Shown piece after piece: positions 22,265 to 35,030 of a DNA stretch of 64,000 nucleotides. Each line of letters begins with the position of its first letter. Position 1 is the first letter of the stretch. The position numbers and the translations under genes were made by a program. Source of the DNA: Nectonema munidae (taxonomy: Eukaryota; Nematomorpha; Nectonematoida; Nectonematidae); contig JAUIRK010000936.1 in the NCBI GenBank assembly GCA_030549495.1, positions 1 through 64,000 on the forward strand, read 5' to 3'. A model generated the notes under the pieces. The model saw nothing but the letters and a program-made list of their open reading frames with translations, was not told the origin of the DNA and made no database searches.

Positions 22265-23969
22265 TGTATCTGCCTGTGTTTAAGTGCTCCCTGTTTCTGC
22301 TTGCCTATTATTTAAGTCCTACCTGTGCTTAAGTGCTCCTTGTTTATGCCTTCCTGTGTTTGGGTGTTCCCTGTTTGTGCCTTCCTGTGTTTGAGTGCCC
22401 TCTGTTGGTGCTTGCCTGTGTTCCTGCCTTTGTTTGAGTGCTCCCTGTTTTTGCCTTTATGTGCTTCCTGTGTTTGAGTGCCCTCTGTTGGTGCTTGCCT
22501 GTGTTAAAGTGTTCCCTTTTTCTGCCTGAATCTGTTTAAGTTCTACCTGTTTGTGCTTGCATGTGTTTAAGTTTTCCCTGTTTGTGCCTGCCTCTGTTTA
22601 AATCCTCCCTGTTTGTGCCTGCCTGTGTTTGAGTGCTCCCTGTTTGTGCCTGCCTGTGTTTGAGTGCTCCCTGTTTGAACCTGCCTGTGTTTGAGTGCTC
22701 CTTATTTGTGTGTGCCTGTGTTATAGTGTCCCATGTTTGAGTCCCTCTTGTTTTTGCCTGTTTGTGCCTTCCTGTGTTTGAGTGCCCCTTGTTGGTGCTT
22801 GCCTGTGTTAAAGTACTCCCTTTTTGAGCCTGAATCTGTTTAAGTGCTCCCTGTTTGTGCCTGCCTGTGTTTAAGTCCACACTGTATGTACCTGCGTGTT
22901 TTGGGTTTTCCCTCTTTGAGCCATTGTTTGAACCTGCCTGCGTTTGAGTGCTCCGTGTTTGTGTCTGCCTGTGTTATAGTACCCCATGTTTGAGTGCCTC
23001 CTGTTTATGCCTGATTGTGTTTGAATGCCCCCTGTTGGTGTTTGGCTCTGTTAAAGTGCTCCCTTTTTGTGCCTGTCTCTGTTAAAGTGCTCCCTGTTTG
23101 TGCCTGCCTGTGTTTAAGTCAACCCTGTTTCTGCCTGCGTGTGTTGGGTTCTCCCTGTTTGAGTGCCTGCCGGTGTTTAAGTGCTCCTTGTTTCTGCTTG
23201 ACTATTGTTTAAGTCCTACATGTGTTTAAGTGCTCCTTGTTTGTGCCTGCCTGTGTTTGGGTGCTCCCTGTTTGTTCCTGCCTGTGTTTGAGTGCTCCCT
23301 ATTTTGCCTGTGTGTGTTTGAGTGCCCTCTGTTGGTATTTGCCTGTGTTTAAGTGTTCCCTTTTTGTGCCTAAATCTGTTTAAGTGCTTGTATGTGGTTA
23401 AGTCCACCCAGTTTGTGCCTGCCTGTGTTTAAGTGCTCCCTTTTCTCCTTGCCCTCGTTGTTTGTGTCTGAGTGTGTTTGGATGCTCCCTGTTGATTTAG
23501 TGCTCGTCGTTTGTTCCTGCCTGTGTTTGAGTGCTCCCTGTTTTTGCCTATATGTGCTTCCTGTGTTTGAGTGCCCTTTGTTGGTGCTTCCTGTGTTAAA
23601 GTGCTCCCTTTTTGTGCCTGAATCTGTTTAAGTGTTCCTGTTTGAGCTTGTATGTGTTCCCTATTTGAGCTTGTATGTGTTCCCTATTTGATGCCAGCCT
23701 GTGTTTGAGTGCTACCTTTTTGAGCTTGCCTGTGTTTGAGTGCTCCTTGTTTGTCTGTCTGTGTTATAGTGCCTCCTATTTATGCCTGCTTGTGTTTGAA
23801 TGCTCATGTTTTGCCTGTATGTGTTTGAGTGCTTCCTGTGTTTAAGTCCACCCTGTTTGTGTTTGCCTGCCTCCTGTTGTTTAAGTGCCCCCTGTTTGTG
23901 CCTGCCTGTATTATAGTGCCCAATGTTTGTGCCTGCCTCTATTTGAATGTCTCCTGTTTTTGCCTACCT
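22265..23969 (+). repeat. 31-bp minisatellite, short array (unit 4)
   Basis: About 1.7 kb. It begins like a long array (22536-22880 matches 2552-2896), then keeps the 2964-3240-type block before joining the terminal part. Its internal junction therefore differs from that of the other short array (10220-11965), so the two short arrays look like separate deletion products. Confidence 0.88.
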
Positions 23970-24832
23970 GGGTACTTTCCTGTCATCACCCCACCACCCA
24001 TCGCTCTTCTACCACGATAAATATTCTTGTATTGTTTTAACCTAACCTACATTAAACTTACTATATATCATTAATCAAAACCTTTTTCATAGAAAAAAAA
24101 GCCCATAAATGGAAAATTTAAAGAAATTGATTCGAAAACTTGACAACGAAGAAAAATGCATCTCCTACCTGCAAGAGCGTGGAATCGTGAAGTTGGAGCG
24201 GAAATGTGCAAATGGACACCGGATGAATCTTGTTTTTGGAGGAGGAAACAAGAACAGATGGCGCTGTGCCAAAAGGGAATGCAGAAAGGAGTGCGAATGA
24301 ATAATTGGCTTGTTGGATCAAGGCTCCCTTACGAGGACATCATTCTTTTCATTTATTCATGGGCCTATGAGCTGACTTCAATAAAATATTGCGAAAGAGA
24401 ACTTGGAATGTATAAAAACACAACGGTTGACTGGAGCAACTACATGAGGGAGGTATGTCTTTGGAAGCTTCTTAGAAAATCTGTTGTAATTGGAGGTCCG
24501 GGTATGTATGTGGAGATCGATGAAGCACTGTTTCCCAAGAGGAAAAATCATGTTGGTCGAATCCTTCCACAATGGGTGTTCGGAGGAATTTGCTTTGAAA
24601 CCAATGAAGTATTCATGGTGAATGTTCCAAATCGTTCAGCAGCTACACTATTGCCACTCATCAATCAATACATACGTCTCGGAACGATATTTAGCTGAGT
24701 TTCTTTGGCGTCATTCATCTTCGATTATATATGGTGGTAATATGTTTGATGCGATTCTTTTTGATATGGTTGAATTTTATCCACCTACAGATTAAAAGAT
24801 TTTTCACTTATTTTTTTTAATACATGTTTTAT
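23970..24832 (+). mobile_element. Merlin-derived insert, copy 5
   Basis: Complete 863-bp insert. It shares the CTC variant near 24160 with copy 1, which is about 24.15 kb upstream. Confidence 0.8.
24109..24795 (+). pseudogene. Merlin transposase remnant, copy 5
   Basis: Same remnant. The N-terminal zinc-binding frame is 24109-24300 and has Ser where copies 2, 3, 4 and 6 have Thr (CISYLQ against CITYLQ). The core frame runs to 24698 and the C-terminal tail ends at 24795. The same internal deletion and frame change are present. Confidence 0.83.
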
Positions 24833-25216
24833 CCCTGTTTCTGCTTGCCTATTGTTTAAGTCCTACCTGGGTTTAATTGTTTCTTGTTTGTGCCTGAGCG
24901 TGTTTGGATGCTCCCTGTTGATTGAGTGCTCTCTGTTTTTGCCTGTATATGCTTGAGTGCTTCCTGCTTGTGCCTTCCCGTGTTTGAGTGCCCTCAGCTT
25001 GTGTTAAAGTGCTCCTTTTTTTTTGTCTGAATCTGTTTAAGTGCTCCCTGTTGGTGCCTAAATGTTGTTTAAGTGCTCCCTGTTTATCCCTGCCTGTGTT
25101 TGAGTGCCCCCTGTTGGTGCTTGTTTGTGTTAAAGTGCAACCTTTTTGTGACTGAATCTGTTTAATTGCTCCATTTGTGTGTGCATGTGTTTAGGTCTCC
25201 CCTGTTTGTGCCTGCA
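24833..25216 (+). repeat. 31-bp minisatellite, short block after Merlin copy 5
   Basis: Equivalent to 679-1062, with a slightly longer T-run near 25020. Confidence 0.9.
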
Positions 25217-26433
25217 TGTTTATTCAAAGATTATTCGTACTGAAAAGATGATGGGTACCTCCCGTAAATTGTTACCACTGTAAACATTATTGGTACACCT
25301 AATAATTATTGATATCCCACAGAAGGATCATTAGTAGATATAAAGATCAATTTTACACGCAAAGATATGATAATTTACATAATAAATGAATGAGTAAATT
25401 AGATTATCATCCAAATTAGTGGACAATATAAAATAAAATATGAGAATAATTTATCGTTAACTATATAAAATCTTAATCAAAAGTAGATAGATGTTTATTT
25501 AAATTAAAAATAAATTTGTACAAATCTAATGAAATACTTTAAAACTAATTAAAATTTTAAAGTAATACAATTAAGAAAAAATTTTTAACTAAATAACTTA
25601 GTTTAAAGAAAACAGACTATTATTAACACCTTACATATTTAAAAATTATCTATAGTGGTTATCTTTTATAGCAATCAGAATATTAATACTAATAAAATAA
25701 AAACAAGAACCGTTTTATTAAAAATATAAATTTAAAATAGTAACAAACAAACTAATTATCTTTCTTGAAAGAAAAAATTTATTGGAAAAAATGTACAATT
25801 TAGAATAAAAAATTACAGTAGTATTCAGTAGTTGAGCACACTCAAGACCCATTAAAGCTTGAGAAGGGTCTTTCTCGAGAATTTCTTTCTTTCTTTTTTC
25901 TCAAGAAATTTTTTGAGAAGGGTAGGTATGAAATAAGTTGCAAAAGTTAAGCCTTGAGTTTTGAAAAGTGAAAATTTGTCCTTTATTTTTGTTAACTCTA
26001 TGTCAATAATGTCCATGCGAACAAATTTATAAAATATTTAAAATATATTTCAATTTTTCAAAAATATTTAGTAAAATTTTTAATTTATTTAAAATTAAAA
26101 AGCATATTTCATTCTCTTTTGTTTTTAACAATTCTCTTTATTCAAAATATGAATTAAAATATATATTACTAGAAATTGTAAGTTCTCTTGTATTTGATAA
26201 TTATCACATAGATTACACTGTGTGAAAGACAGGTTTCGGTGATTGAAACCTCACCAATTCCATTTTTGGGTTCAAACTATAACGTTTGAACTGGCATTTA
26301 GTGACTACGGATGGGCATAAACAATTGAAAGACTTTTTAACCCCCTTAAAATCCCGTTTTTTTCTTTTGTTCTCCCGCTTGTAAGGGCTATTCACCCCTT
26401 TTAAATTCCCTATTTTTACCGCCCCCCTCTGAC
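25217..26433. repeat. AT-rich spacer block, copy 5
   Basis: Fifth AT-rich block. It shares CATAGATTACACTG with copy 1 (other copies read CATAGCATACACTG) but has the short (CTTT)n tract unlike copy 1, so its markers are mosaic. Both hairpins are intact. No coding evidence. Confidence 0.88.
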
Positions 26434-29400
26434 TGTATCTGCCTGTGTTTCAGTGCACCCTGTTTCTGCTTTCCTATTATTTAAGTCCTACCTGTGCTTA
26501 AATGCTCCTTGTTTATGCCTTCCTGTGTTTAGGTGTTCCCTGTTTGTGCCTTCCTGTGTTTGAGTGCCCTCTGTTGGTGCTTGCCTGTGTTCCTGCCTTT
26601 GTTTGAGTGCTCCCTGTTTTTGCCTTTATGTGCTTCCTGTGTTTGAGTGCCCTCTGTTGGTGCTTGCCTGTGTTAAAGTGTTCCCTTTTTCTGCCTGAAT
26701 CTGTTTAAGTTCTACCTGTTTGTGCTTGCATGTGTTTAAGTTTTCCCTGTTTGTGCCTGCCTCTGTTTAAATCCTCCCTGTTTGTGCCTGCCTGTGTTTG
26801 AGTGCTCCCTGTTTGTGCCTGCCTGTGTTTGAGTGCTCCCTGTTTGAACCTGCCTGTGTTTGAGTGCTCCTTATTTGTGTGTGCCTGTGTTATAGTGTCC
26901 CATGTTTGAGTCCCTCTTGTTTTTGCCTGTTTGTGCCTTCCTGTGTTTGAATACCCCTTGTTGGTGCTTGCCTGTGTTAAAGTACTCCCTTTTTGAGCCT
27001 GAATCTGTTTAAGTGCTCCCTGTTTGTGCCTGCCTGTGTTTAAGTCCACCCTGTATGTACCTGCGTGTTTTGGGTTTTCCCTCTTCGAGCCATTGTTTGA
27101 ACCTGCCTGCGTTTGAGTGCTCCGTGTTTGTGTCTGCCTGTGTTATAGTACCCCATGTTTGAGTGCCTCCTGTTTATGCCTGATTGTGTTTGAATGCCCC
27201 CTGTTGGTGTTTGCCTCTGTTAAAGTGCTCCCTTTTTGTGCCTGTCTCTGTTTAAGTGCTCCCTGTTTGTGCCTGCCTGTGTTTAAGTCAACCCTGTTTG
27301 TGCCTGCGTGTGTTCGGTTCTCCCTGTTTGAGTGCCTGCCTATGTTTAAGTGCTCCTTGTTTCTGCTTGACTATTGTTTAAGTCCTACCTGTGTTTAAGT
27401 GCTCCTTGTTTGTGCCTGCCTGTGTTTGGGTGCTCACTGTTGATAGAGTGCTCATTGTTTGTTCCTGCCTGTGTTTGAGTGCTCCCTATTTTGCCTGTGT
27501 GTGTTTGAGTGCCCTCTGTTGGTGTTTGCCTGTGTTTAAGTGCTCCCTTTTTGTGCCTAAATCTGTTTATGTGCTTGCATGTGGTTAAGTCCACCCTGTT
27601 TGTGCCTGCCTGTGTTTGAGTGCTCCCGGCGCCTGTGTTTGCCCTTGTTTGTGTCGCCGTGTTTGTCCCTCTGTGTTTGAGTGCTGTTGGTGTTCCTGTG
27701 TTAAAGGCCCTTTTGCCTATCGTTTAAGTGCTCCCTGTTTGGCCTGCTGTGTTTAAGTCCCCTGTTTGTTTTTTTGACCTTGTTTGAGCCTGCCTGTGTT
27801 TGAGTGCTCCTTGTTTGTGTCTGCCTGTGTTATAGTGCCCCATGTTTATGCCTGCTTGTGTTTGAATGCCCCCTGTTGGTGTTTGCCTGTGTTAAAGTGC
27901 TCCCTTTTTGTGCCTGTCTCTGTTTAAGTGCTCCCTGTTTGTGCCTGCCTGTGTTTAAGTCAACCCTGTTTGTGCCTGCGTGTGTTGGGTTCTCCCTGTT
28001 TGAGTGCCTGCCTGTGTTTAAGTGCTCCTTGTTTCTGCTTTATTGTTTAAGTCCTACCTGTGTTTAAGTGCTCCTTGTTTGTGCCTGCCTGTGTTTGGGT
28101 GCTCCCTGTTGATAGAATGCTCGTTGTTTGTTCCTGCCTGTGTTTGAGTGCTCCCTATTTTGCCTGTGTGTGTTTGAGTGCCCTCTGTTGATATTTGCCT
28201 GTGTTTAAGTGTTCCCTTTTTCTGCCTAAATCTGTTTAAGTGCTTGCATGTGGTTAAGTCCACCCTGTTTGTGCCTGCCTGTGTCGGGTGCTCGCTGTGT
28301 TTGAGTGCTCCCTTTTTGAGCTTGCCTGTGTTTGAGTGCTCCTTGTTTGTGTCTGCCTGTGTTATAGTGCCCCATGTTTATGCCTGCTTGTGTTTGAATG
28401 CCCCCTGTTGGTGTTTGCCTGTGTTAAAGTGCTCCCTTTTTGTGCCTGTCTCTGTTTAAGTGCTCCCTGTTTGTGCCTGCCTGTGTTTAAGTCAACCCTG
28501 TTTGTGCCTGCGTGTGTTGGGTTCTCCCTGTTTGAGTGCCTGCCTATGTTTAAGTGCTCCTTGTTTCTGCTTGACTATTGTTTAAGTCCTACCTGTGTTT
28601 AAGTGCTCCTTGTTTGTGCCTGCCTGTGTTTGGGTACTCTCTGTTGATAGAGTGCTCATTGTTTGTTCTTGCCTGTGTTTGAATGCTCCCTATTTTGCCT
28701 GTGTTTGAGTGGCCTCTGTTGGTATTGCCTGTGTTTAAGTGCTCCCTTTTTGTGCCTAAATCTGTTTAAGTGCTTGCATGTGGTTAAGTCCACCCTGTTT
28801 GTGCCTGCATGTGTTTAAGTGCTCCCTTCTCTCCTTGCCCTCGTTGTTTGTGTCTGACTGTGTTTGGATGCTCCCTATTGATTTAGTGCTCGTTGTTTGT
28901 TAATGCATGTGTTTGAGTGCCCTTTGTTGGTGCTTCCTGTGTTAAAGTGCTCCCTTTTTGTGCCTGAATCTGTTTAAGTGCTCCCTGTTTGAGCTTGTAT
29001 GTGTTCCCTGTTTGTGCCAGCCTGTGTTTAAGTCCTCCCTGTGTTTGAGTGCTCCCTTTTTGAGCCTGCCTGTGTTTGAGTGCTCCTTGTTTGTGTCTGC
29101 CTGTGTTATAGTGCCACATGTTTGAGTGCCTCCTTTTTATGCCTACTTGTGTTTGAATGCCCCCTGTTGGTGTTTGCCTGTGTTAAAGTGCTCCCTTTTT
29201 GTGCCTGTCTCTGTTTAAGTGCTCCCTGTTTGTGCCTGCCTGTGTTTAAGTCAACCCTATTTGTGCCTGCGTGTGTTGGGTTCTCCCTGTTTGAGTGCCT
29301 GCTTATGTTTAAGTGCTCCTTTGTTCTGCTTTAATATTGTTTAAGTCCTACCTGTGTTTAAGTGCTCCTTGTTTGTGCCTGCCTGTGTTTGGGTGCTCCC

Positions 29401-32400
29401 TGTTGATAGAGTGATCGTTGTTTGTTCCTGCCTATGTTTGAGTGCTTCCTATTTTGCCTATGTGTGTTTGAGTGCCCTCTGTTGGTACTTGCCAGTGTTT
29501 AAGTGTTCCCTTTTTGTGCCTAAATCTGTTTAAGTGCTTGCATGTGGTTAAGTCCACACTGTTTGTGCCTGCCTGTGTCGGGTGCTCGCTGTGTTTGAGT
29601 GCCTGCCTGTGTTTAAGTGCTCCCTTCTCTCCTTGTCCTCGTTGTTTGTGTCTGACTGTGTTTGGATGCTCCCTGTTGATTTAGTGCTCGTTGTTTGTTA
29701 ATGCCTGTGTTTGAGTGCTCTCTGTTTGTAACTGCCTGTGTTTGAGTGTTACCTATTTGCGCTTACCTGTGTCTAAGTGCTCGCTGTTTTTGCCTGCCTG
29801 TGTTTAATTCCACCTTGTTTGTGCTTGCGTATGTTGGGTTCTCCCTATTTGAGTGCCTGCCTGTGTTTAAGTGCTCCCTGTTTCTGCCTGCTTATTGTTT
29901 AAGTCCTTCCTGTGTTTAAGTGCTCCTTGTTTGTGCCTGACCGTGTTTGGGTGCTTCCTGTTGATTGAGTGCTCGTCGTTTGTTCCTGCCTGTGTTTGAG
30001 TGCTCCCTGTTTTTGCCTGTATGTGCTTCCTGTTTGTGCCTTCCTGTGTTTGAATGCCCTCTGTTGGTGCTTGCCTGTGTTAAAGTACTCCTTTTTTGAG
30101 CCTGAATCTGTTTAAGTGCTCCCTGTTTGTGCTTGCCTGTGTTTAAGTCCACCCTGTTTGTACCTGCATGTGTTGGGTTATCCCTGTTTGAGCCCTTGTT
30201 TGAACCTGCCTGTGTTTGAGTGCTCCGTGTTTGTGTCTGCCTGTGTTATAGTGCCCCATGTTTGAGTGCCTCCTGTTTATGCCTGCTTGTGTTTGAATGC
30301 CCCCTGTTGGTGTTTGCCTGTGTTAAAGTGCTCCCTTTTTGTGCCTGCCTCTGTTTAAGTGCTCCCTGTTTGTGCCTGCCTGTGCTTAAGTCAACCCTGT
30401 TTGTGCCTTCCTGTGTTTGAGTGCTCTTTGTTTGTGTCTGCCTGTGTTATAGTGCCCTATGTTTGTGCCTGAATCTGTTTAAGTGCTCCCTGTTTGTGCC
30501 TGCCTGTGTTTAAGTCCACCCTGTTTGTACCTGTATGTGTTGAGTTTTCACTGTTTGAGTCCTTGTTTGAACCTGCCTGTGTTTGAGTGCTCCGTGTTTG
30601 TGTCTGCCTCTGTTATAGTGCCCCATGTTTGAGTGCCTCCTGTTTATGCCTGCTTGTGTTTGAATGCCCCCTGTTGGTGTTTGCCTGTGATAAAGTGCTC
30701 TCTTTTTGTGCCTGCCTGTGTTTGAGTGCTCCCTGTTTGTGCCTGCCTGTGTTTGAGTGCTCCCTGTTTGTGCCTGCCTGTGTTTGAGTGCTCCTTGTTT
30801 GTGTCTGCCTGTGTTATAGTGCCCCATGTTTGGTGCCTCCTGTTTTTGCCTGCTTGTTATTTGAATGCCCCTTGTTGGTGCTTGCCTGTGTTAAAGTGCT
30901 CCCTATTTGTGCCTGCCTGTGTTTAAGTCAACCCTGTTTGTACCTGCCTGTGTTTAAGTGCTCCCTGTTTGAGCCTTTTTACCTGTGTTTGAGTGCTCCC
31001 TGTTTGTGTCTGCCTCTGTTATAGTGCCCCATGTTTGAGTGCCTCCTGTTTATGCCTGCTTGTGTTTGAATGCCCCCTGTTTGTGTCTGCCTGTGTTAAA
31101 GTGCCCCATTTTTGTGCCTGTCTCTGTTTGAGTGCCCCCTGTTTGTGCCTGCCTGTGTTTAAGTCCTCCCTGTTTGTGCCTGCCTGTGTTTGAGTGGCCC
31201 CTGTTTGGTGCCTGCCTGTGTTTAAGTGCTCCCTTTTTCTGCCTGACTATTGTTTAAGTCCTACCTGTTTAAGTGCTTCATTGTTTGTTTTCTCTGTTTG
31301 TGCCTGCCTGTTGTTTAGAATGCTCCTTGTTTGTTCCTGCCTGTGTTTGAGTGCTCCCTATTTGTGCCTGCCTGTGTTTGAATGCCAACTTGCCTGTGTT
31401 TAAGTACTCCTTTTTGACCTGTTTGTGCCTAAATCTGTTTAAGTGCTTGCATGTGGTTAAGTCCACCCTGTTTGTGCCTGCCTGTGTCGGGTGCTCCCTG
31501 TGTTTGAGTCTCCCTTTTTGAGCCTGCCTGTGTTTGAGTGCTCCTTGTTTGTGTCTGCCTGTGTTATAGTGCCCCATGTTTATGCCTGCTTGTGTTTGAA
31601 TGCCCCCTGTTGGTGTTTGCTTGTGTTAAAGTGCTCTCTTTTTGTGCCTGTCTCTGTTTAAGGGCTACCTGTTTGTGCCTGAATGTATTTAAGTCAACCC
31701 TATTTGTGCCTGCGTGTGTTGAGTTCCCCTGTTTGAGTGCCTGCCTATGCTTAAGTGCTCCTTGTTTCTGCTTGACTATTGTTTAAGTCCTACCTGTGTT
31801 TAAGTGCTCCTTGTTTGTGCCTGCCTGTGTTTGGGTGCTCCCTGTTGATAGAGTGCTCGTTGTTTGTTCCTGCCTGTGTTTGAGTGCTCCCTATTTTGCC
31901 TACGTGTTTGAGTGCCCTCTGTTGGTATTTGCCTGTGTTTAAGTGTTCCCTTTTTGTGGTAAAATCTGTTTAAGTGCTTGCATGTGGTTAAGTCCACCCT
32001 GTTTGTGCCTGCCTGTGTTTAAGTGCTCCCTTCTCTCCTTGCCCTCGTTGTTTGTGTCTGAGTGTGTTTGGATGCTCCCTGTTGATTGAGTGCTCGTCGT
32101 TCGTTCCTGCCTGTGTTTGAGTGCTCCCTGTTTTTGCCTATATGTGCTTCCTGTGTTTGAGTGCCCTTTGTTGGTGCTTCCTGTGTTAAAGTGCTCCCTT
32201 TTTGTGCCTGAATCTGTTTAAGTGTTCCTGTTTGAGCTTGTATGTGTTCCCTATTTGAGCTTGTATGTGTTCCCTATTTGAGCTTGTATGTGTTCCCTGT
32301 TTATGCCAGCCTGTGTTTGAGTGCTACCTTTTTGAGCCTGCCTGTGTTTGAGTGCTCCTTGTTTGTCTGTCTGTGTTATAGTGCCTCCTATTTATGCCTG

Positions 32401-32581
32401 CTTGTGTTTGAATGATCATGTTTTGCCTGTATGTGTTTGAGTGCTTCCTGTGTTTAAGTCCACCCTGTTTGTGTCTGCCTGCCTCCTGTTGTTTAAGTGC
32501 CCCCTGTTTGTGCCTGCCTGTATTATAGTGCCCAATGTTTGTGCCTGCCTCTATTTGAATGTCTCCTGTTTTTGCCTACCT
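26434..32581 (+). repeat. 31-bp minisatellite, long array (unit 5)
   Basis: About 6.1 kb. Its start and end match the long arrays of units 1 and 3, but the interior has extra blocks (similar 530-bp blocks begin at 27804 and 28336). A ragged segment at about 27,620-27,790 has units shortened by many small deletions. Confidence 0.92.
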
Positions 32582-33444
32582 GGGTACTTTCCTGTCATCA
32601 CCCCACCACCCATCGCTCTTCTACCACGATAAATATTCTTGTATTGTTTTAACCTAACCTACATTAAACTTACTATATATCATTAATCAAAACCTTTTTC
32701 ATAGAAAAAAAAGCTCATAAATGGAAAATTTAAAGAAATTGATTCGAAAACTTGACAACGAAGAAAAATGCATCACCTACCTGCAAGAGCGTGGAATCGT
32801 GAAGTTGGAGCGGAAATGTGCAAATGGACACCGGATGAATCTTGTTTTTGGAGGAGGAAACAAGAACAGATGGCGCTGTGCCAAAAGGGAATGCAGAAAG
32901 GAGTGCGAATGAATAATTGGCTTGTTGGATCAAGGCTCCCTTACGAGGACATCATTCTTTTCATTTATTCATGGGCCTATGAGCTGACTTCAATAAAATA
33001 TTGCGAAAGAGAACTTGGAATGTATAAAAACACAACGGTTGACTGGAGCAACTACATGAGGGAGGTATGTCTTTGGAAGCTTCTTAGAAAATCTGTTGTA
33101 ATTGGAGGTCCGGGTATGTATGTGGAGATCGATGAAGCACTGTTTCCCAAGAGGAAAAATCATGTTGGTCGAATCCTTCCACAATGGGTGTTCGGAGGAA
33201 TTTGCTTTGAAACCAATGAAGTATTCATGGTGAATGTTCCAAATCGTTCAGCAGCTACACTATTGCCACTCATCAATCAATACATACGTCTCGGAACGAT
33301 ATTTAGCTGAGTTTCTTTGGCGTCATTCATCTTCGATTATATATGGTGGTAATATGTTTGATGCGATTCTTTTTGATATGGTTGAATTTTATCCACCTAC
33401 AGATTAAAAGATTTTTCACTTATTTTTTTTAATACATGTTTTAT
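32582..33444 (+). mobile_element. Merlin-derived insert, copy 6
   Basis: Complete 863-bp insert, the last Merlin copy in the window. The lead sequence has AAGCTCATAAATGG where other copies have AAGCCCATAAATGG. Confidence 0.8.
32721..33407 (+). pseudogene. Merlin transposase remnant, copy 6
   Basis: Same remnant as copy 2. The N-terminal frame is 32721-32912, the core frame ends at 33310 and the C-terminal tail ends at 33407. EIDEALF with the first catalytic Asp is kept; the central catalytic segment is missing. Confidence 0.83.
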
Positions 33445-33828
33445 CCCTGTTTCTGCTTGCCTATTGTTTAAGTCCTACCTGGGTTTAATTGTTTCTTGTT
33501 TGTGCCTGAGCGTGTTTGGATGCTCCCTGTTGATTGAGTGCTCTCTGTTTTTGCCTGTATATGCTTGAGTGCTTCCTGCTTGTGCCTTCCCGTGTTTAAG
33601 TGCCCTCAGCTTGTGTTAAAGTGCTCCTTTTTTTTTGTCTGAATCTGTTTAAGTGCTCCCTGTTGGTGCCTAAATGTTGTTTAAGTGCTCCCTGTTTATC
33701 CCTGCCTGTGTTTGAGTGCCCCCTGTTGGTGCTTGTTTGTGTTAGAGTGCAACCTTTTTGTGACTGAATCTGTTTAATTGCTCCATTTGTGTGTGCATGT
33801 GTTTAGGTCTCCCCTGTTTGTGCCTGCA
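33445..33828 (+). repeat. 31-bp minisatellite, short block after Merlin copy 6
   Basis: Equivalent to 679-1062, with a few private substitutions (for example GTTAGAGTGCAACC). Confidence 0.9.
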
Positions 33829-35030
33829 TGTTTATTTAAAGATTATTCGTACTGAAAAGATGATGGGTACCTCCCGTAAATTGTTACCACTGTAAACATT
33901 ATTGGTACACCTAATAATTATTGATATCCCACAGAAGGATCATTAGTAGATATAAAGATCAATTTTACACGCAAAGATATGATAATTTACATAATAAATG
34001 AATGAGTAAATTAGATTATCATCCAAATTAGTGGACAATATAAAATAAAATATGAGAATAATTTATCGTTAACTATATAAAATCTTAATCAAAAGTAGAT
34101 AGATGTTTATTTAAATTAAAAATAAATTTGTACAAATCTAATGAAATACTTTAAAACTAATTAAAATTTTAAAGTAATACAATTAAGAAAAAAATTTTTA
34201 ACTAAATAACTTAGTTTAAAGAAAACAGACTATTATTAACACCTTACATATTTAAAAATTATCTATAGTGGTTATCTTTTATAGCAATCAGAATATTAAT
34301 ACTAATAAAATAAAAACAAGAACCGTTTTATTAAAAATATAAATTTAAAATAGTAACAAACAAACTAATTATCTTTCTTGAAAGAAAAAATTTATTGGAA
34401 AAAATGTACAATTTAGAATAAAAAATTACAGTAGTATTCAGTAGTTGAGCACACTCAAGACCCATTAAAGCTTGAGAAGGGTCTTTCTCGAGAATTTCTT
34501 TCTTTCTTTTTTCTCAAGAAATTTTTTGAGAAGGGTAGGTATGAAATAAGTTGCAAAAGTTAAGCCTTGAGTTTTGAAAAGTGAAAATTTGTCCTTTATT
34601 TTTGTTAACTCTATGTCAATAATGTCCATGCGAACAAATTTATAAAATATTTAAAATATAAATATTTAGTAAAATTTTTAATTTATTTAAAATTAAAAAG
34701 CATATTTCATTCTCTTTTGTTTTTAACAATTCTCTTTATTCAAAATATGAATTAAAATATATATTACTAGAAATTGTAAGTTCTCTTGTATTTGATAATT
34801 ATCACATAGCATACACTGTGTGAAAGACAGGTTTCGGTGATTGAAACCTAACCAATTCAATTTTTGGGTTCAAACTATAACGTTTGAACTGGCATTTAGT
34901 GACTACGGATGGGCATAAATAATTGAAAGACTTTTTAACCCCCTTAAAATCCCGTTTTTTTCTTTTGTTCTCCCGCTTGTAAGGGCTATTCACCCCTTTT
35001 AAATTCCCTATTTTTACCGCCCCCTCTGAC
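33829..35030. repeat. AT-rich spacer block, copy 6
   Basis: Sixth AT-rich block with the short (CTTT)n tract. It lacks about 14 bases of an A/T-rich stretch near 34660 that other copies have. Both hairpins are present (near 34829 and 34868). No coding evidence. Confidence 0.88.
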
